DNA of 14,152 nucleotides from UBA2588 sp964343075 (GCA_964343075.1 CAYFGT010000026.1:1-14152); one strand, 5' to 3'. Shown: positions 7,194 through 14,152, counted from the first letter of the stretch. A program made the numbers and translations. The notes: a model not told the origin generated them from the sequence alone.

Positions 7194-9470
7194 TTAAGCT
7201 TCAGTGTTTTTCATATGGTTCATAGCAGAACCTGCTTTGAACCATTCGATTTGGGTTGCATTTAATGTATGTCTGAGGTTCACGGTTTCTTCGGTGCCAT
7301 CAGAATGCTTTATTACGCAATCAACCGTCTTATTAGGTTGTAGATCCGAAAGTCCTACCAAGCTGATTCTGTCGTCTACTAGTATTCTGTCATAATCCTC
7401 TGGAACTTCAAATGTGAGTGGCAAGATTCCTTGTTTTTTTAGATTGGACTCATGTAATCTTGCGAAACTTTTAACTATGATCGCTGCAGCGCCAAGTTTT
7501 CTTGGTGACATAGCTGCATGTTCACGGCTACTACCTTCTCCGTAGTTTTCGTCTCCGATTGATACCCATCGCATTTGTTGAGCTTGGTAAGCTTTGGCAA
7601 CTTCTGGAGGAGTCATAACTTGTTCTCCGGACAGTTGGTTCACGCTTTCTCCTGTACCATCGGTGAAACTATTCACCGCACCTAATAGCATATTGTCACT
7701 GAGATTACTCAAATGACCTCTGTATGCTAACCATGGTCCAGCAGGTGATATAGCGTCAGTGGTGCATTGGCCTCGTGCTTTTAGTAGAATGGGCAATTCT
7801 TCGTAATCGTTGCCGTCCCATGCTGGCCAAGGGTTAAGTATCTCCAATCTAGTACTATTTGGATCAACGTTTACTTGGATATCCGATCCATCTTCGGGCG
7901 GTTCTACGAAGTATGATTGTCCTTGTTCAAATCCGTTAGCTGGAATTTCAGGAGCTGGTTTTGGAGGATCTAATTTGACTTCGCTACCATCAGGGGCTGT
8001 GATTGTATCTACTAGGGGGTTAAAGGACAACTTCCCACTCAAACTCATTGCTAAAGCTATTTCTGGGCTTGAAATGAAGTTCATAGTTCCAGTGTGGCCA
8101 TCATTTCGTTTTGGGAAGTTTCTGTTGTAAGACGTAACTATGGCGTTAGGAGTTCCATCGCTCATCTCCATACGACGCCATTGCCCTATGCATGGCCCAC
8201 ATGCATTTGCGAGGACGGTTGCGCCAATGTTTTCTAGTGCTGCTTGTTGACCATCCCGTTCGATTGTTGCTCTAACTTGTTCAGAACCAGGCGTAACCAT
8301 GAAAGGAGTTGCTGCCTTTATACCTTTGTCTACTGCCTGTTGCGCCAGATCCGCGCAGCGGCTCATGTCTTCATAACTAGAGTTTGTACAGCTGCCTACT
8401 AGAGCCGCAGAAACTACTTCAGGGAAATCGTTTTCTTGGATTTCTGCAGCCAATTCGGAGATCGGTCTAGCCCGATCAGGAGAATGAGGCCCGGTTATGT
8501 GTGGCTCTAATTCTGACAGGTTTATCTCGACAATTTGATCGTAGTACTGTTCTGGATTTGCTTCGACTTCGGGGTCTGCAGTTACTAGGTGTTTGAATTG
8601 TTCTGCTAGTTTTGCAAGCTCTCCTCTTCGTGTTACTTCTAAGTAAGTTGCCATACGGCTGTCGAATGGATATACGTCCCCTGTAGCTCCAAGTTCAGCT
8701 CCCATGTTGGTGGTGGTAGCTTTTCCTGTGCATGAGATTGATTCGACGCCTGGTCCGAAATATTCGATGATTGTATTGGTTCCTCCAGAAACTGTGAGCA
8801 CTTTAGCCAGGTAAATAATGATGTCTTTAGGAGCTGTCCATCCTGACATCTCACCGGTTAGATGTACGCCAATCAATCTAGGATATTTAACTTCCCAAGG
8901 GAGTCCAGCCATGACGTCTGCAGCATCTGCTCCTCCTACGCCACAGGCTAAGGATCCCAATCCTCCCGCGTTAGGAGTATGGGAGTCAGTTCCAATTATT
9001 AGGGCCCCTGGGAAAGCATAGTTTTCTAGAACTACTTGATGAATAATCCCTCCGCCGGGTTTCCAAAACCCCATGCCGTATTTTTTGCATGCGGATTCCA
9101 AAAAATTGTACACTTCACTATTTTCATTAACAGCTTCTGAAAGATCTGACCCCGCGCCCACTCTCGCTTGTATTAAGTGGTCACAGTGTACAGTCGTAGG
9201 CACAGCTACTCTTTCTCTGCCTGATTGCATGAATTGAAGAATGGACATTTGACCAGTTACATCTTGTTGCGCAACACGATCCGGTCTAAGATTCAGATAG
9301 CTTTCTCCAGGTATTAATTCTGCCTCTTCGGGATTGTCTAAATGGGAAAAAAGCAATTTTTCAGCAAGAGTCATAGGTCTGTTTAATCTACCTCTCACAA
9401 CTTCTAGGTTTTTCTCCATTTTTTTATATGCTTCAAGCACGAATTCTGGAGTCGAGTCTATAGATACCAT
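7194..9470 (-). CDS. acn: Aconitate hydratase, mitochondrial-type
   Basis: Aconitase interconverts citrate and isocitrate through cis-aconitate in the TCA cycle, using a labile [4Fe-4S] cluster. From the ATG at 9470 the protein is 758 aa. It follows mitochondrial aconitase closely: NLRPDRVAQQD, VPTTVHCDHLIQA, GTDSHTPN, VGSCTNSSYEDM and NACGPCIGQW, with cluster ligands C361, C424 and C427. The swivel domain has GDENYGEGSSREHA (about 640-653) and the C-terminus ATQIEWFKAGSAMN. It is not the longer AcnA/IRP type nor AcnB. One oddity is CTTDAIS (about 569-575), where relatives usually have CTTDHIS. The frame stays open upstream to 9569, but AAGGGGGG, 5 nt before 9470, and family length set the start here. 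It lies between ferredoxin and the monooxygenase gene. Confidence 0.95.
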   Translation of the reverse strand: MVSIDSTPEFVLEAYKKMEKNLEVVRGRLNRPMTLAEKLLFSHLDNPEEAELIPGESYLNLRPDRVAQQDVTGQMSILQFMQSGRERVAVPTTVHCDHLIQARVGAGSDLSEAVNENSEVYNFLESACKKYGMGFWKPGGGIIHQVVLENYAFPGALIIGTDSHTPNAGGLGSLACGVGGADAADVMAGLPWEVKYPRLIGVHLTGEMSGWTAPKDIIIYLAKVLTVSGGTNTIIEYFGPGVESISCTGKATTTNMGAELGATGDVYPFDSRMATYLEVTRRGELAKLAEQFKHLVTADPEVEANPEQYYDQIVEINLSELEPHITGPHSPDRARPISELAAEIQENDFPEVVSAALVGSCTNSSYEDMSRCADLAQQAVDKGIKAATPFMVTPGSEQVRATIERDGQQAALENIGATVLANACGPCIGQWRRMEMSDGTPNAIVTSYNRNFPKRNDGHTGTMNFISSPEIALAMSLSGKLSFNPLVDTITAPDGSEVKLDPPKPAPEIPANGFEQGQSYFVEPPEDGSDIQVNVDPNSTRLEILNPWPAWDGNDYEELPILLKARGQCTTDAISPAGPWLAYRGHLSNLSDNMLLGAVNSFTDGTGESVNQLSGEQVMTPPEVAKAYQAQQMRWVSIGDENYGEGSSREHAAMSPRKLGAAAIIVKSFARLHESNLKKQGILPLTFEVPEDYDRILVDDRISLVGLSDLQPNKTVDCVIKHSDGTEETVNLRHTLNATQIEWFKAGSAMNHMKNTEA

Positions 9471-9474
9471 GTAT

Positions 9475-9482
9475 CCCCCCTT
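9475..9482 (-). promoter_or_regulatory. Strong ribosome binding site fixing the aconitase start
   Basis: The minus strand reads AAGGGGGG ending about 4 nt before the ATG at 9470. It is the strongest purine-rich site in the window and decides against the longer open frame starting at 9569. Confidence 0.7.
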
Positions 9483-9567
9483 CTTTTTATTCAAAGTCTG
9501 TTTATTAATTAGTGACGGAGCACTCAGCCACAAATGCTGCGTCAAGGTTGAGATTGTTTTAATCCCC

Positions 9568-9591
9568 AAAGTCTAGGGAATTGGAGACTTT
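9568..9591. repeat. Inverted repeat between ferredoxin and aconitase genes
   Basis: AAAGTCT (9568-9574) and AGACTTT (9585-9591) form a perfect 7-bp stem with a 10-nt loop, starting within the ferredoxin stop codon. On the minus strand it is followed by GGGGATTAAAAC, with no T run, so it is not a standard intrinsic terminator. It could be a processing or stability hairpin, or an operator ahead of aconitase. A further AGACTTTG on the minus strand lies about 30 nt before the aconitase start. Confidence 0.35.
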
Positions 9592-9859
9592 ATCCGCGTG
9601 ATAGGTCTGATAGATCTTTGTCTTTGAAATAGTCGTAATTTTTTGCAATATATTCCTGTTGGTCTCCAGGTACAGCATCTTCAGAGAATATAGCTGTAAC
9701 AGGGCATACAGGTTCACATGCAGCGCAATCTATACATTCATCTGGATTAATGTAGAATTGGTCGTCTTGCTCTCTTGTGTAAATGCAATCAACAGGACAG
9801 ACGTCTACGCATGCTGCGTCTTTTAGGCCTACACATGGCTCTGTAATTATATAGGTCAT
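9590..9859 (-). CDS. fdxA: Seven-iron ferredoxin ([3Fe-4S][4Fe-4S], FdxA type)
   Basis: This is a small soluble electron carrier. From the ATG at 9859 it is 89 aa. The cysteine pattern is that of Azotobacter ferredoxin I: C9, C17 and C52 for the 3Fe-4S cluster; C21, C42, C45 and C48 for the 4Fe-4S cluster; C25 free. The motifs are EPCVGLKDAACVDVCPVDC and DECIDCAACEPVCP. The frame continues 16 codons upstream, but AGAGG lies 6 nt before this ATG and the family begins MTYxITEPC, so the short start is chosen. It has its own putative promoter with an overlapping dyad. A 5-bp hairpin (9883-9898, GGGTT/AACCC) lies in the leader just before the ribosome binding site. Its partner enzyme is not evident; aconitase and the monooxygenase downstream do not need ferredoxin. 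Confidence 0.93.
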   Translation of the reverse strand: MTYIITEPCVGLKDAACVDVCPVDCIYTREQDDQFYINPDECIDCAACEPVCPVTAIFSEDAVPGDQQEYIAKNYDYFKDKDLSDLSRG

Positions 9860-9918
9860 TGTTTCCTCTCTCTCTTCGGTTAGGGTTCGATTAAACCCAA
9901 CTGACAATTTGTGTCTGT

Positions 9919-9938
9919 ATTATACACAGAATTGTGTA
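9919..9938 (-). promoter_or_regulatory. Ferredoxin promoter with overlapping palindrome
   Basis: On the minus strand an extended -10, TGTGTATAAT, ends at 9919. A dyad, TACACA-GAAT-TGTGTA (plus 9923-9938), runs into this -10 box. A protein bound there would block the promoter, so it is a good operator candidate. No clear -35 box is seen. Transcription would start near 9912, giving a leader of about 50 nt. Confidence 0.5.
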
Positions 9939-9973
9939 ACTTTTGTATTACTGCCAACAGGGCGTGGCTCTAA

Positions 9974-10414
9974 TTAAATTACTAATCCAGAGGTTCTTTT
10001 TTTGATAGACAGGTTAACAAAGGTTTCGGTCCTTTGAACTCCGTTGATTACTCCTACTTGTTCACGTAGGAAAGATCCTAAGTTTTCCGCTGTGTCTGTT
10101 CCCACCCATACGAAGACGTCAAATGAACCGGTTGTGACCGCTACATAATGGGCCTGTTCTAATTCCGCTATGGTGGTAGCAACTTTCTCCGACATGCCAG
10201 GCTCGGTTTGGATTCCAATCATTGCAGTAGTGGCAAACCCCAATCTGTCTAAATTAGGAATAGCGATTACGCTGAGATAGCCGTCTTCAATTAGTTTTTT
10301 AAGCCGACGTCGTATTGTCCCTTCGCTTACACCTGCCTCTCTGGCTATTTTCGCATTTGAAGCTCTACCATCTAGCTGGAGTAGGTTTATTATATTGACG
10401 TCTAAATCATCCAT
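9974..10414 (-). CDS. Lrp/AsnC-family transcriptional regulator
   Basis: This is a 146-aa two-domain regulator. Residues 1-60 form the winged helix-turn-helix (LDVNIINLLQLDGRASNAKI, GVSEGTIRRRLKKLIEDGYL). Residues 65-142 form the RAM ligand-binding and oligomerisation domain, with the G..D.FV segment (VTTGSFDVFVWVGT) and the late INGVQRTETFVNL. Family members bind amino acids or related small molecules and control metabolism, often including their own gene. GGAG, 7 nt before the ATG, supports the start. A good promoter lies upstream (10454-10482). It is immediately upstream of ferredoxin on the same strand, 114 bp away, and divergent from tRNA-Ser/miaB. Its ligand cannot be told from sequence; neighbouring targets are plausible but inferred. 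Confidence 0.9.
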   Translation of the reverse strand: MDDLDVNIINLLQLDGRASNAKIAREAGVSEGTIRRRLKKLIEDGYLSVIAIPNLDRLGFATTAMIGIQTEPGMSEKVATTIAELEQAHYVAVTTGSFDVFVWVGTDTAENLGSFLREQVGVINGVQRTETFVNLSIKKRTSGLVI

Positions 10415-10453
10415 TTACGACTCCTCAATTACGATTGCCGATTAACGTCACTA

Positions 10454-10482
10454 ATACTAATTCTTGTGGCGAGTTGTGTCAA
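10454..10482 (-). promoter_or_regulatory. Sigma70-type promoter of the AsnC-family regulator gene
   Basis: The minus strand has a perfect -35 TTGACA (plus 10477-10482), a 17-nt spacer and a -10 TAGTAT (plus 10454-10459, 4 of 6). Transcription would start around 10447, giving a leader of about 30 nt with the GGAG ribosome binding site. This is the best-formed promoter in the window. Confidence 0.6.
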
Positions 10483-10516
10483 ACTTTCTGCGAATTCTGA
10501 TGATTTGATTCGATAA

Positions 10517-10526
10517 TTTGATCAAA
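10517..10526. repeat. 10-bp palindrome upstream of the AsnC-family promoter
   Basis: TTTGATCAAA is a perfect palindrome, set in an AT-rich stretch with more TTTGAT/TGATGAT units (10500-10535). It lies 35 bp upstream of the regulator's -35 box and 83 bp upstream of tRNA-Ser. Short AT-rich palindromes are common Lrp/AsnC binding sites, so autoregulation is possible but not shown. Confidence 0.35.
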
Positions 10527-10587
10527 ATGATGATGGTAACGAAAGAATCGTAAATGAGACGTTTGATTGCTCGAATGAAGAGGGTTT

Positions 10588-10593
10588 GATAAA
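10588..10593 (+). promoter_or_regulatory. Possible -10 box of tRNA-Ser
   Basis: GATAAA lies about 16 nt before the mature tRNA 5' end. TTGATT (10563-10568) could be its -35 box, but the 19-nt spacer is long. Weak evidence. Confidence 0.25.
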
Positions 10594-10608
10594 ATCCACT
10601 CCTGATAC

Positions 10609-10700
10609 GGAGGGGTCGCATAGAGGTCTAGTGCGGGCGCCTGCTAAGCGCCTATCCTGAGTAATCGGGATCGAGGGTTCGAATCCCTCTCCCTCCGCCA
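10609..10700 (+). tRNA. tRNA-Ser (anticodon GCT)
   Basis: This 92-nt tRNA folds fully by eye. The acceptor stem is GGAGGGG/TCCCTCC (last pair G-T) with discriminator G and an encoded CCA. The D stem is GCA/TGC. The anticodon stem GGCGC/GCGCC holds the loop CTGCTAA, anticodon GCT, reading AGC and AGU serine codons. A long variable arm (ATCC...GGAT), diagnostic of class II tRNAs, follows, then the T arm GAGGG-TTCGAAT-CCCTC. It ends 29 nt before the miaB start with no terminator between, so the two may share a primary transcript. As an ANN-reading tRNA, its A37 would carry t6A and it is not an expected MiaB substrate. Confidence 0.97.
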
Positions 10701-10729
10701 TAAAGAGAGTAGGCAACTAAAAGAACATC

Positions 10730-12022
10730 ATGCACATAAATAGCTACAATATATGGACAATAGGTTGTCAAATGAATGAAGCCGATTCAAACAAGTTGGC
10801 GTCGGCGCTTGACCAGCTTGGATTGCAAAAAGCAGGTCAGCCTGAAGATGCTGATTTGGTAGTATTAAATTCTTGTGTTGTAAGACAAAGTGCAGAAGAT
10901 AAGGTTTCTCATAGGGTCAATATATCTCAGGAATTTAAAAAAGACAGACAGGATCAAATGTTAGTGCTGATGGGATGCATGGTGGGCCTTCAAAGTGATA
11001 ATTTACGAAAAAGATTTCCGTCTGTGGATATGTTTCTGAGACCTCAGGATTTCGACCCTCTTTTGGAGCATATCGCAGTAATTAATGATCTGGATATTGA
11101 TGGCTGTATATCTAATTATGCGGAAACAGATCCGCTAGTTAGCTGTCACGTACCTATCATCAAGGGCTGCGACTTTATGTGTTCATTTTGCATAATTCCG
11201 TATCGCCGTGGCAGGCAAGTTAGCAGGACTATTCAAGATGTAATATCGGAAGTAAACATATTAGTTGATAGAGGAGTCAAAGAAGTGACTCTTTTAGGAC
11301 AGACTGTAGACGCATATGGGCATGATTTAGAAGATGATGTTGATTTGTCTGATCTGCTTTCGTCGATAAATGATGTCGATGGATTAGAAAGGATAAGGTT
11401 TTTGACGTCTCACCCTACATTTATGAGTGAAAAAATTATTCAGTCTGTTCAAGACTTGCCCAAAGTGTGTGAGCACATCAATTTACCGATACAAGCAGGT
11501 AGTGATACTGTTTTAGAAAGAATGCGTAGGCCTTACACGAGTGACCAATATAAAAGATTGGTAGACCAAATTCGTAATGCTGTACCTGAAGTTACTATCA
11601 GTACTGACATCATTGTTGGATTCCCAGGTGAATCTGAGGAAGACTTCCAAAAAACTATGCAGATAATAGAAGAATTAGAGTTTTCCAAGGTGCATTCTGC
11701 TGAATATTCGAACCGACCGGGTACAATAGCTTCCCGTCAATTGGTTGACAATATACCTACTCATATCAAACAGGAACGCCGAAAGATGATTGACTCGGTT
11801 CAGCAAGTGATCCAAGAGAAAAATAATAAGAAAACAGAAGGAAGTCTTCATTCTGTCTTAATTGAAGGTAGACGCAAGCAGCAATGGTACGGACGGAATA
11901 GAAATGATAAACTAGTATATACTAGTATGAATACAAAAAATCTAAAGAATAATATAGTAGATATCAAAATTGAGAACAGTAGTCCTTGGTCTTTAACGGG
12001 GTCAGTAACTAATCAAAACTAG
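10730..12022 (+). CDS. miaB: tRNA-2-methylthio-N6-dimethylallyladenosine synthase MiaB
   Basis: MiaB is a radical-SAM methylthiotransferase that converts i6A37 to ms2i6A37 in tRNAs reading UNN codons. The 430-aa protein has the three domains expected. The N-terminal UPF0004 domain has cluster ligands C13 (GCQMN), C49 (NSCVVR) and C83 (GCM). The radical-SAM domain has C147, C151 and C154 in GCDFMCSFCIIPYRRGR. The C-terminal TRAM domain is about 370-428. IPYRRGR and NSCVVR favour MiaB over RimO or MtaB. No strong Shine-Dalgarno precedes the ATG; the start is set by the distance to C13. It lies 29 nt after tRNA-Ser and 24 nt before nadA and is probably cotranscribed with nadA. Confidence 0.93.
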   Translation: MHINSYNIWTIGCQMNEADSNKLASALDQLGLQKAGQPEDADLVVLNSCVVRQSAEDKVSHRVNISQEFKKDRQDQMLVLMGCMVGLQSDNLRKRFPSVDMFLRPQDFDPLLEHIAVINDLDIDGCISNYAETDPLVSCHVPIIKGCDFMCSFCIIPYRRGRQVSRTIQDVISEVNILVDRGVKEVTLLGQTVDAYGHDLEDDVDLSDLLSSINDVDGLERIRFLTSHPTFMSEKIIQSVQDLPKVCEHINLPIQAGSDTVLERMRRPYTSDQYKRLVDQIRNAVPEVTISTDIIVGFPGESEEDFQKTMQIIEELEFSKVHSAEYSNRPGTIASRQLVDNIPTHIKQERRKMIDSVQQVIQEKNNKKTEGSLHSVLIEGRRKQQWYGRNRNDKLVYTSMNTKNLKNNIVDIKIENSSPWSLTGSVTNQN

Positions 12023-12046
12023 GTTAGCAATAACACGGGACTTGAA

Positions 12047-13255
12047 ATGACTATAAGAAATAGAACGTACACATTACCTTTAACTGAAATAGAACAAACT
12101 GCGTTTTGTAGCACTGAAGATGAACTACCTGCTAAACCTTTGTCTGAAGAAATGAAGGTTAATGTTAGATGGCAGAACATCCCATCTGATTATTTACACC
12201 TTACTCCTGAAGAACTAGATGAAAGGATACACAAGGTTAGAAGTAAATTAGGTGATAGAGTTACGGTGCTGGGTCACCATTACCAACGTGAAGAAATTAT
12301 TAAATATGCAGATTTCCAAGGGGATTCTTTTCTATTGTCAAAAGAAGCTGCAGCGTTGCCTGATGTAGAATACATCGTTTTCTGTGGTGTCCATTTTATG
12401 GCAGAAACTGCATGTATCCTAGCTGACGATTCTCAAAAAGTGATTCTCCCAAACATTACTGCTGGTTGTTCCATGGCAGATATGGCACCAATGGAAGACG
12501 TCGACGATGCGTGGGATGACCTGAAGAATATATTACCGGAAGATAATTCTGTGATTCCTTTGACTTATATGAATTCTATAGCAGGGATCAAGGCTTTATG
12601 TGGAAGAAACAACGGTGCTGTTTGTACTTCTTCGAATGCAAAGAAAGTGATGGAATGGGCATATCAGCAAGGTGACCGAGTGCTGTTTTTACCTGATCAA
12701 CATTTAGGAAGAAATACAGCCTTGGAACTCGGAATTCCGCTAGACAAAATGATTTTATGGAATCCTTTCAAGGTTTTGGGAGGTAATACTCCGGAACAGA
12801 TCAAAGAGTCAAAAATTATCTTGTGGCAAGGGCATTGCTCCGTTCATACAAGATTTACTACTCAACAGATTGAAACAGCAAGAAATAGATATCCAGATGT
12901 TAATGTCGTGGTACATCCAGAGTGTCCTATGGAGACTGTTCAAGCTGCCGATATGATTGGGTCAACTGAATTTATTAAGAAAGTAATAAATGAAGGTGAG
13001 CCAGGAAGTGTATGGGCAGTTGGTACAGAAATAAGCTTGGTGAATAGATTGGCACAACAAAATCCAGATAAAACTGTGTTTTGTCTGGATCCAGTGAGTT
13101 GCCCGTGTTCTACAATGTACAGAATACATCCGGCTTATTTGTTGTGGGTCTTAGAGTCTGTAGATAGTGGAGAAATGGTCAATCAGATTACGGTTTCCAG
13201 TGAAGTTAAATCTTCCGCTAATATAGCTTTAAGAAGAATGCTCGATTTAGCTTAG
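12047..13255 (+). CDS. nadA: Quinolinate synthase NadA
   Basis: NadA condenses iminoaspartate with dihydroxyacetone phosphate to quinolinate, using a [4Fe-4S] cluster, in de novo NAD synthesis. The 402-aa protein is of the longer NadA type, with about 45 extra N-terminal residues of no recognised function. Family motifs are LGHHYQREEI (75-84), GDSFLLSKEAA (92-102), CGVHFMAETA (113-122), AGCSMADM (139-146), CTSSNA (193-198), GHCSVHTRF (262-270) and HPECPMETV (290-298). The likely cluster ligands are C141, C264 and C352 (in SCPC). A start at M36 is possible, but there is no better ribosome binding site to choose it. It lies 24 nt after miaB and 80 nt before nadC. NadB, which supplies iminoaspartate, is not in the window. 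Confidence 0.95.
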   Translation: MTIRNRTYTLPLTEIEQTAFCSTEDELPAKPLSEEMKVNVRWQNIPSDYLHLTPEELDERIHKVRSKLGDRVTVLGHHYQREEIIKYADFQGDSFLLSKEAAALPDVEYIVFCGVHFMAETACILADDSQKVILPNITAGCSMADMAPMEDVDDAWDDLKNILPEDNSVIPLTYMNSIAGIKALCGRNNGAVCTSSNAKKVMEWAYQQGDRVLFLPDQHLGRNTALELGIPLDKMILWNPFKVLGGNTPEQIKESKIILWQGHCSVHTRFTTQQIETARNRYPDVNVVVHPECPMETVQAADMIGSTEFIKKVINEGEPGSVWAVGTEISLVNRLAQQNPDKTVFCLDPVSCPCSTMYRIHPAYLLWVLESVDSGEMVNQITVSSEVKSSANIALRRMLDLA

Positions 13256-13261
13256 ACTCTT

Positions 13262-13275
13262 TCCCAACATTGGGA
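13262..13275 (+). terminator. Weak hairpin between nadA and nadC
   Basis: TCCCA-ACAT-TGGGA forms a 5-bp stem with a 4-nt loop, followed 5 nt later by a run of five T (13281-13285). It resembles a poor intrinsic terminator. Since nadC continues on the same strand, it may only attenuate or be chance. Confidence 0.25.
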
Positions 13276-13335
13276 TTCGATTTTTCATAAACTAATTGGT
13301 AATATCTATTCCAAAGAATGATTAGGGAGATCGGT

Positions 13336-14152
13336 GTGCAAAAGTTACCCATAGAAGTTTTCGAGCTGATCAAATCAGCTCTTCAAGAAGATCAGGCATT
13401 CAATGATCCAACCACAAATGCCTTGATTGATCCTTCGCTGGAAGTTTCTGCTCGATTAGTGGCTAAGCAAGAAGGAATAATCTCAGGAATAGAGGTATTT
13501 ATTGCTACATTTGCATATGTAGATGATGGCATTGTATTTGACCGAGTTATTGATGATGGTGCCGAGGTGACTAATGGGCAAACAATAATCGATTTTCACG
13601 GTTCTGCATCGAGCATCTTACGAGGTGAAAGGACCGGACTTAATTTCATTCAAAGAATGAGTGGCATTGCTACTGAAACTAATAAGTATGTCAAATTGGT
13701 GCAAGATCTTAAAGCTACAATTGTAGATACCAGAAAAACAGTGCCAGGACATCGTTACCTTGATAAATATTCTGTAGTAATGGGTGGAGGCAGTAATCAT
13801 AGATATAATTTGTCTGATGGAATATTAATAAAGGATAATCATTTGGTTGTCTTAGCTAAATTAGGATTAGACAACAAGCAAGCGGTGCTTCAAGCCATCG
13901 ACCGTTCATCTCATACTATCAATGTTGAGATAGAGGTAGAGACGATAGAAGAAGTGGAAACCGCGTTATTAGCTGGAGCACAAATAATTATGCTTGACAA
14001 TATGGATATTAAGACGATGTCAGACGCCGTTAAACTAATCGATGGCAACGCGGTTGTTGAGGCTTCAGGCGGGATTAATTTGAATACAGTACGAGCCGTG
14101 GCTGAGACAGGTGTGGATTTGATATCTGTGGGCTCACTTACCCATTCTGTTC
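13336..14152 (+). CDS. nadC: Nicotinate-nucleotide pyrophosphorylase (quinolinate phosphoribosyltransferase) NadC, C-terminus cut
   Basis: NadC joins quinolinate to PRPP, releasing CO2 and pyrophosphate, to form nicotinate mononucleotide. From 13336 the frame is open to the window end (272 codons), so perhaps 10-20 residues are missing. Motifs are SALQEDQAFNDPTT near the N-terminus, SILRGERTGLNF, VDTRKTVPGHRYLDKYSV, GGGSNHRYNLSDG, IKDNHL, VEIEVET, MLDNMD, EASGGIN and GVDLISVGSLTHSV. These cover the quinolinate- and PRPP-binding Arg, Lys and His residues. GTG at 13336 is preferred as the start because GGGAG lies 6 nt upstream; an in-frame ATG at 13318 has no ribosome binding site. It directly follows nadA, as is common for the NAD pathway. 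Confidence 0.93.
   Translation, partial: MQKLPIEVFELIKSALQEDQAFNDPTTNALIDPSLEVSARLVAKQEGIISGIEVFIATFAYVDDGIVFDRVIDDGAEVTNGQTIIDFHGSASSILRGERTGLNFIQRMSGIATETNKYVKLVQDLKATIVDTRKTVPGHRYLDKYSVVMGGGSNHRYNLSDGILIKDNHLVVLAKLGLDNKQAVLQAIDRSSHTINVEIEVETIEEVETALLAGAQIIMLDNMDIKTMSDAVKLIDGNAVVEASGGINLNTVRAVAETGVDLISVGSLTHSV

Noticed and set aside
8639..8854. 71-aa minus-strand open frame inside the aconitase gene
   Set aside because: It is a different frame of the conserved aconitase coding region.
9471..9569. 33-residue N-terminal extension of aconitase
   Set aside because: It has no family match, and a strong ribosome binding site lies just before the internal ATG at 9470.
9568..9591. Intrinsic terminator after the ferredoxin gene
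   Set aside because: The stem is A/T-rich with a 10-nt loop and is not followed by a T run on the minus strand, so it is listed only as an inverted repeat.
10522..10716. 64-aa minus-strand open frame covering the tRNA
   Set aside because: It is antisense to tRNA-Ser; its GEGFEPSIP-type sequence is the well-known spurious translation of the reverse strand of class II tRNA genes.
1..14152. CRISPR arrays, insertion sequences, prophage or toxin-antitoxin genes
   Set aside because: No regularly spaced repeats, transposase, integrase or phage motifs were seen on either strand; the region reads as ordinary chromosome.

Overview
The window is 14.2 kb of gene-dense, AT-rich bacterial chromosome. It carries core metabolism genes, with no mobile elements, CRISPR arrays or phage genes seen. 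Three things together suggest an uncultured aerobic bacterium, possibly a marine Chloroflexota of the SAR202 type: several flavoenzymes (a Baeyer-Villiger monooxygenase, a D-amino-acid-oxidase-family protein and the start of a luciferase-like oxidoreductase), a ComB-type phosphosulfolactate phosphatase, and a coproheme decarboxylase (HemQ). This placement is an inference from gene content; no phylogenetic marker was compared.

Layout: (1) Bases 1-73, minus strand: the first 24 codons of a probable luciferase-like (F420-type) oxidoreductase, divergent from mnmA across a short region with an inverted repeat. (2) 195-3040, plus strand: mnmA, rnhB and a glycine/D-amino-acid oxidase-family flavoprotein, closely spaced and probably one operon. 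(3) 3042-4699, minus strand: a six-bladed NHL propeller that keeps the catalytic and zinc residues of peptidyl-hydroxyglycine lyase, followed 17 nt later by comB. (4) 4830-5528, plus strand: hemQ, divergent from the NHL gene. (5) 5549-10414, minus strand: an Lrp/AsnC regulator, a seven-iron ferredoxin, a mitochondrial-type aconitase and a type I Baeyer-Villiger monooxygenase. (6) 10609-14152, plus strand: tRNA-Ser(GCT), miaB, nadA and nadC, the last cut by the window end.

How the genes fit together: mnmA and miaB are tRNA thiolation enzymes. nadA and nadC are the last two steps of de novo NAD synthesis from iminoaspartate; nadB is not in the window. Aconitase, ferredoxin, MiaB and NadA are all Fe-S proteins lying within 6.1 kb, on either side of an AsnC-type regulator gene, and hemQ adds a heme-synthesis step. 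The least explained parts are the lyase-like propeller/comB pair and the placement of the monooxygenase directly behind aconitase.

Several gene starts are moved inward from the longest open frame because a good Shine-Dalgarno sequence marks a later start codon: aconitase at 9470, ferredoxin at 9859 and the monooxygenase at 7150. nadC probably starts at a GTG at 13336. No stretch longer than about 200 bases lacks a gene.
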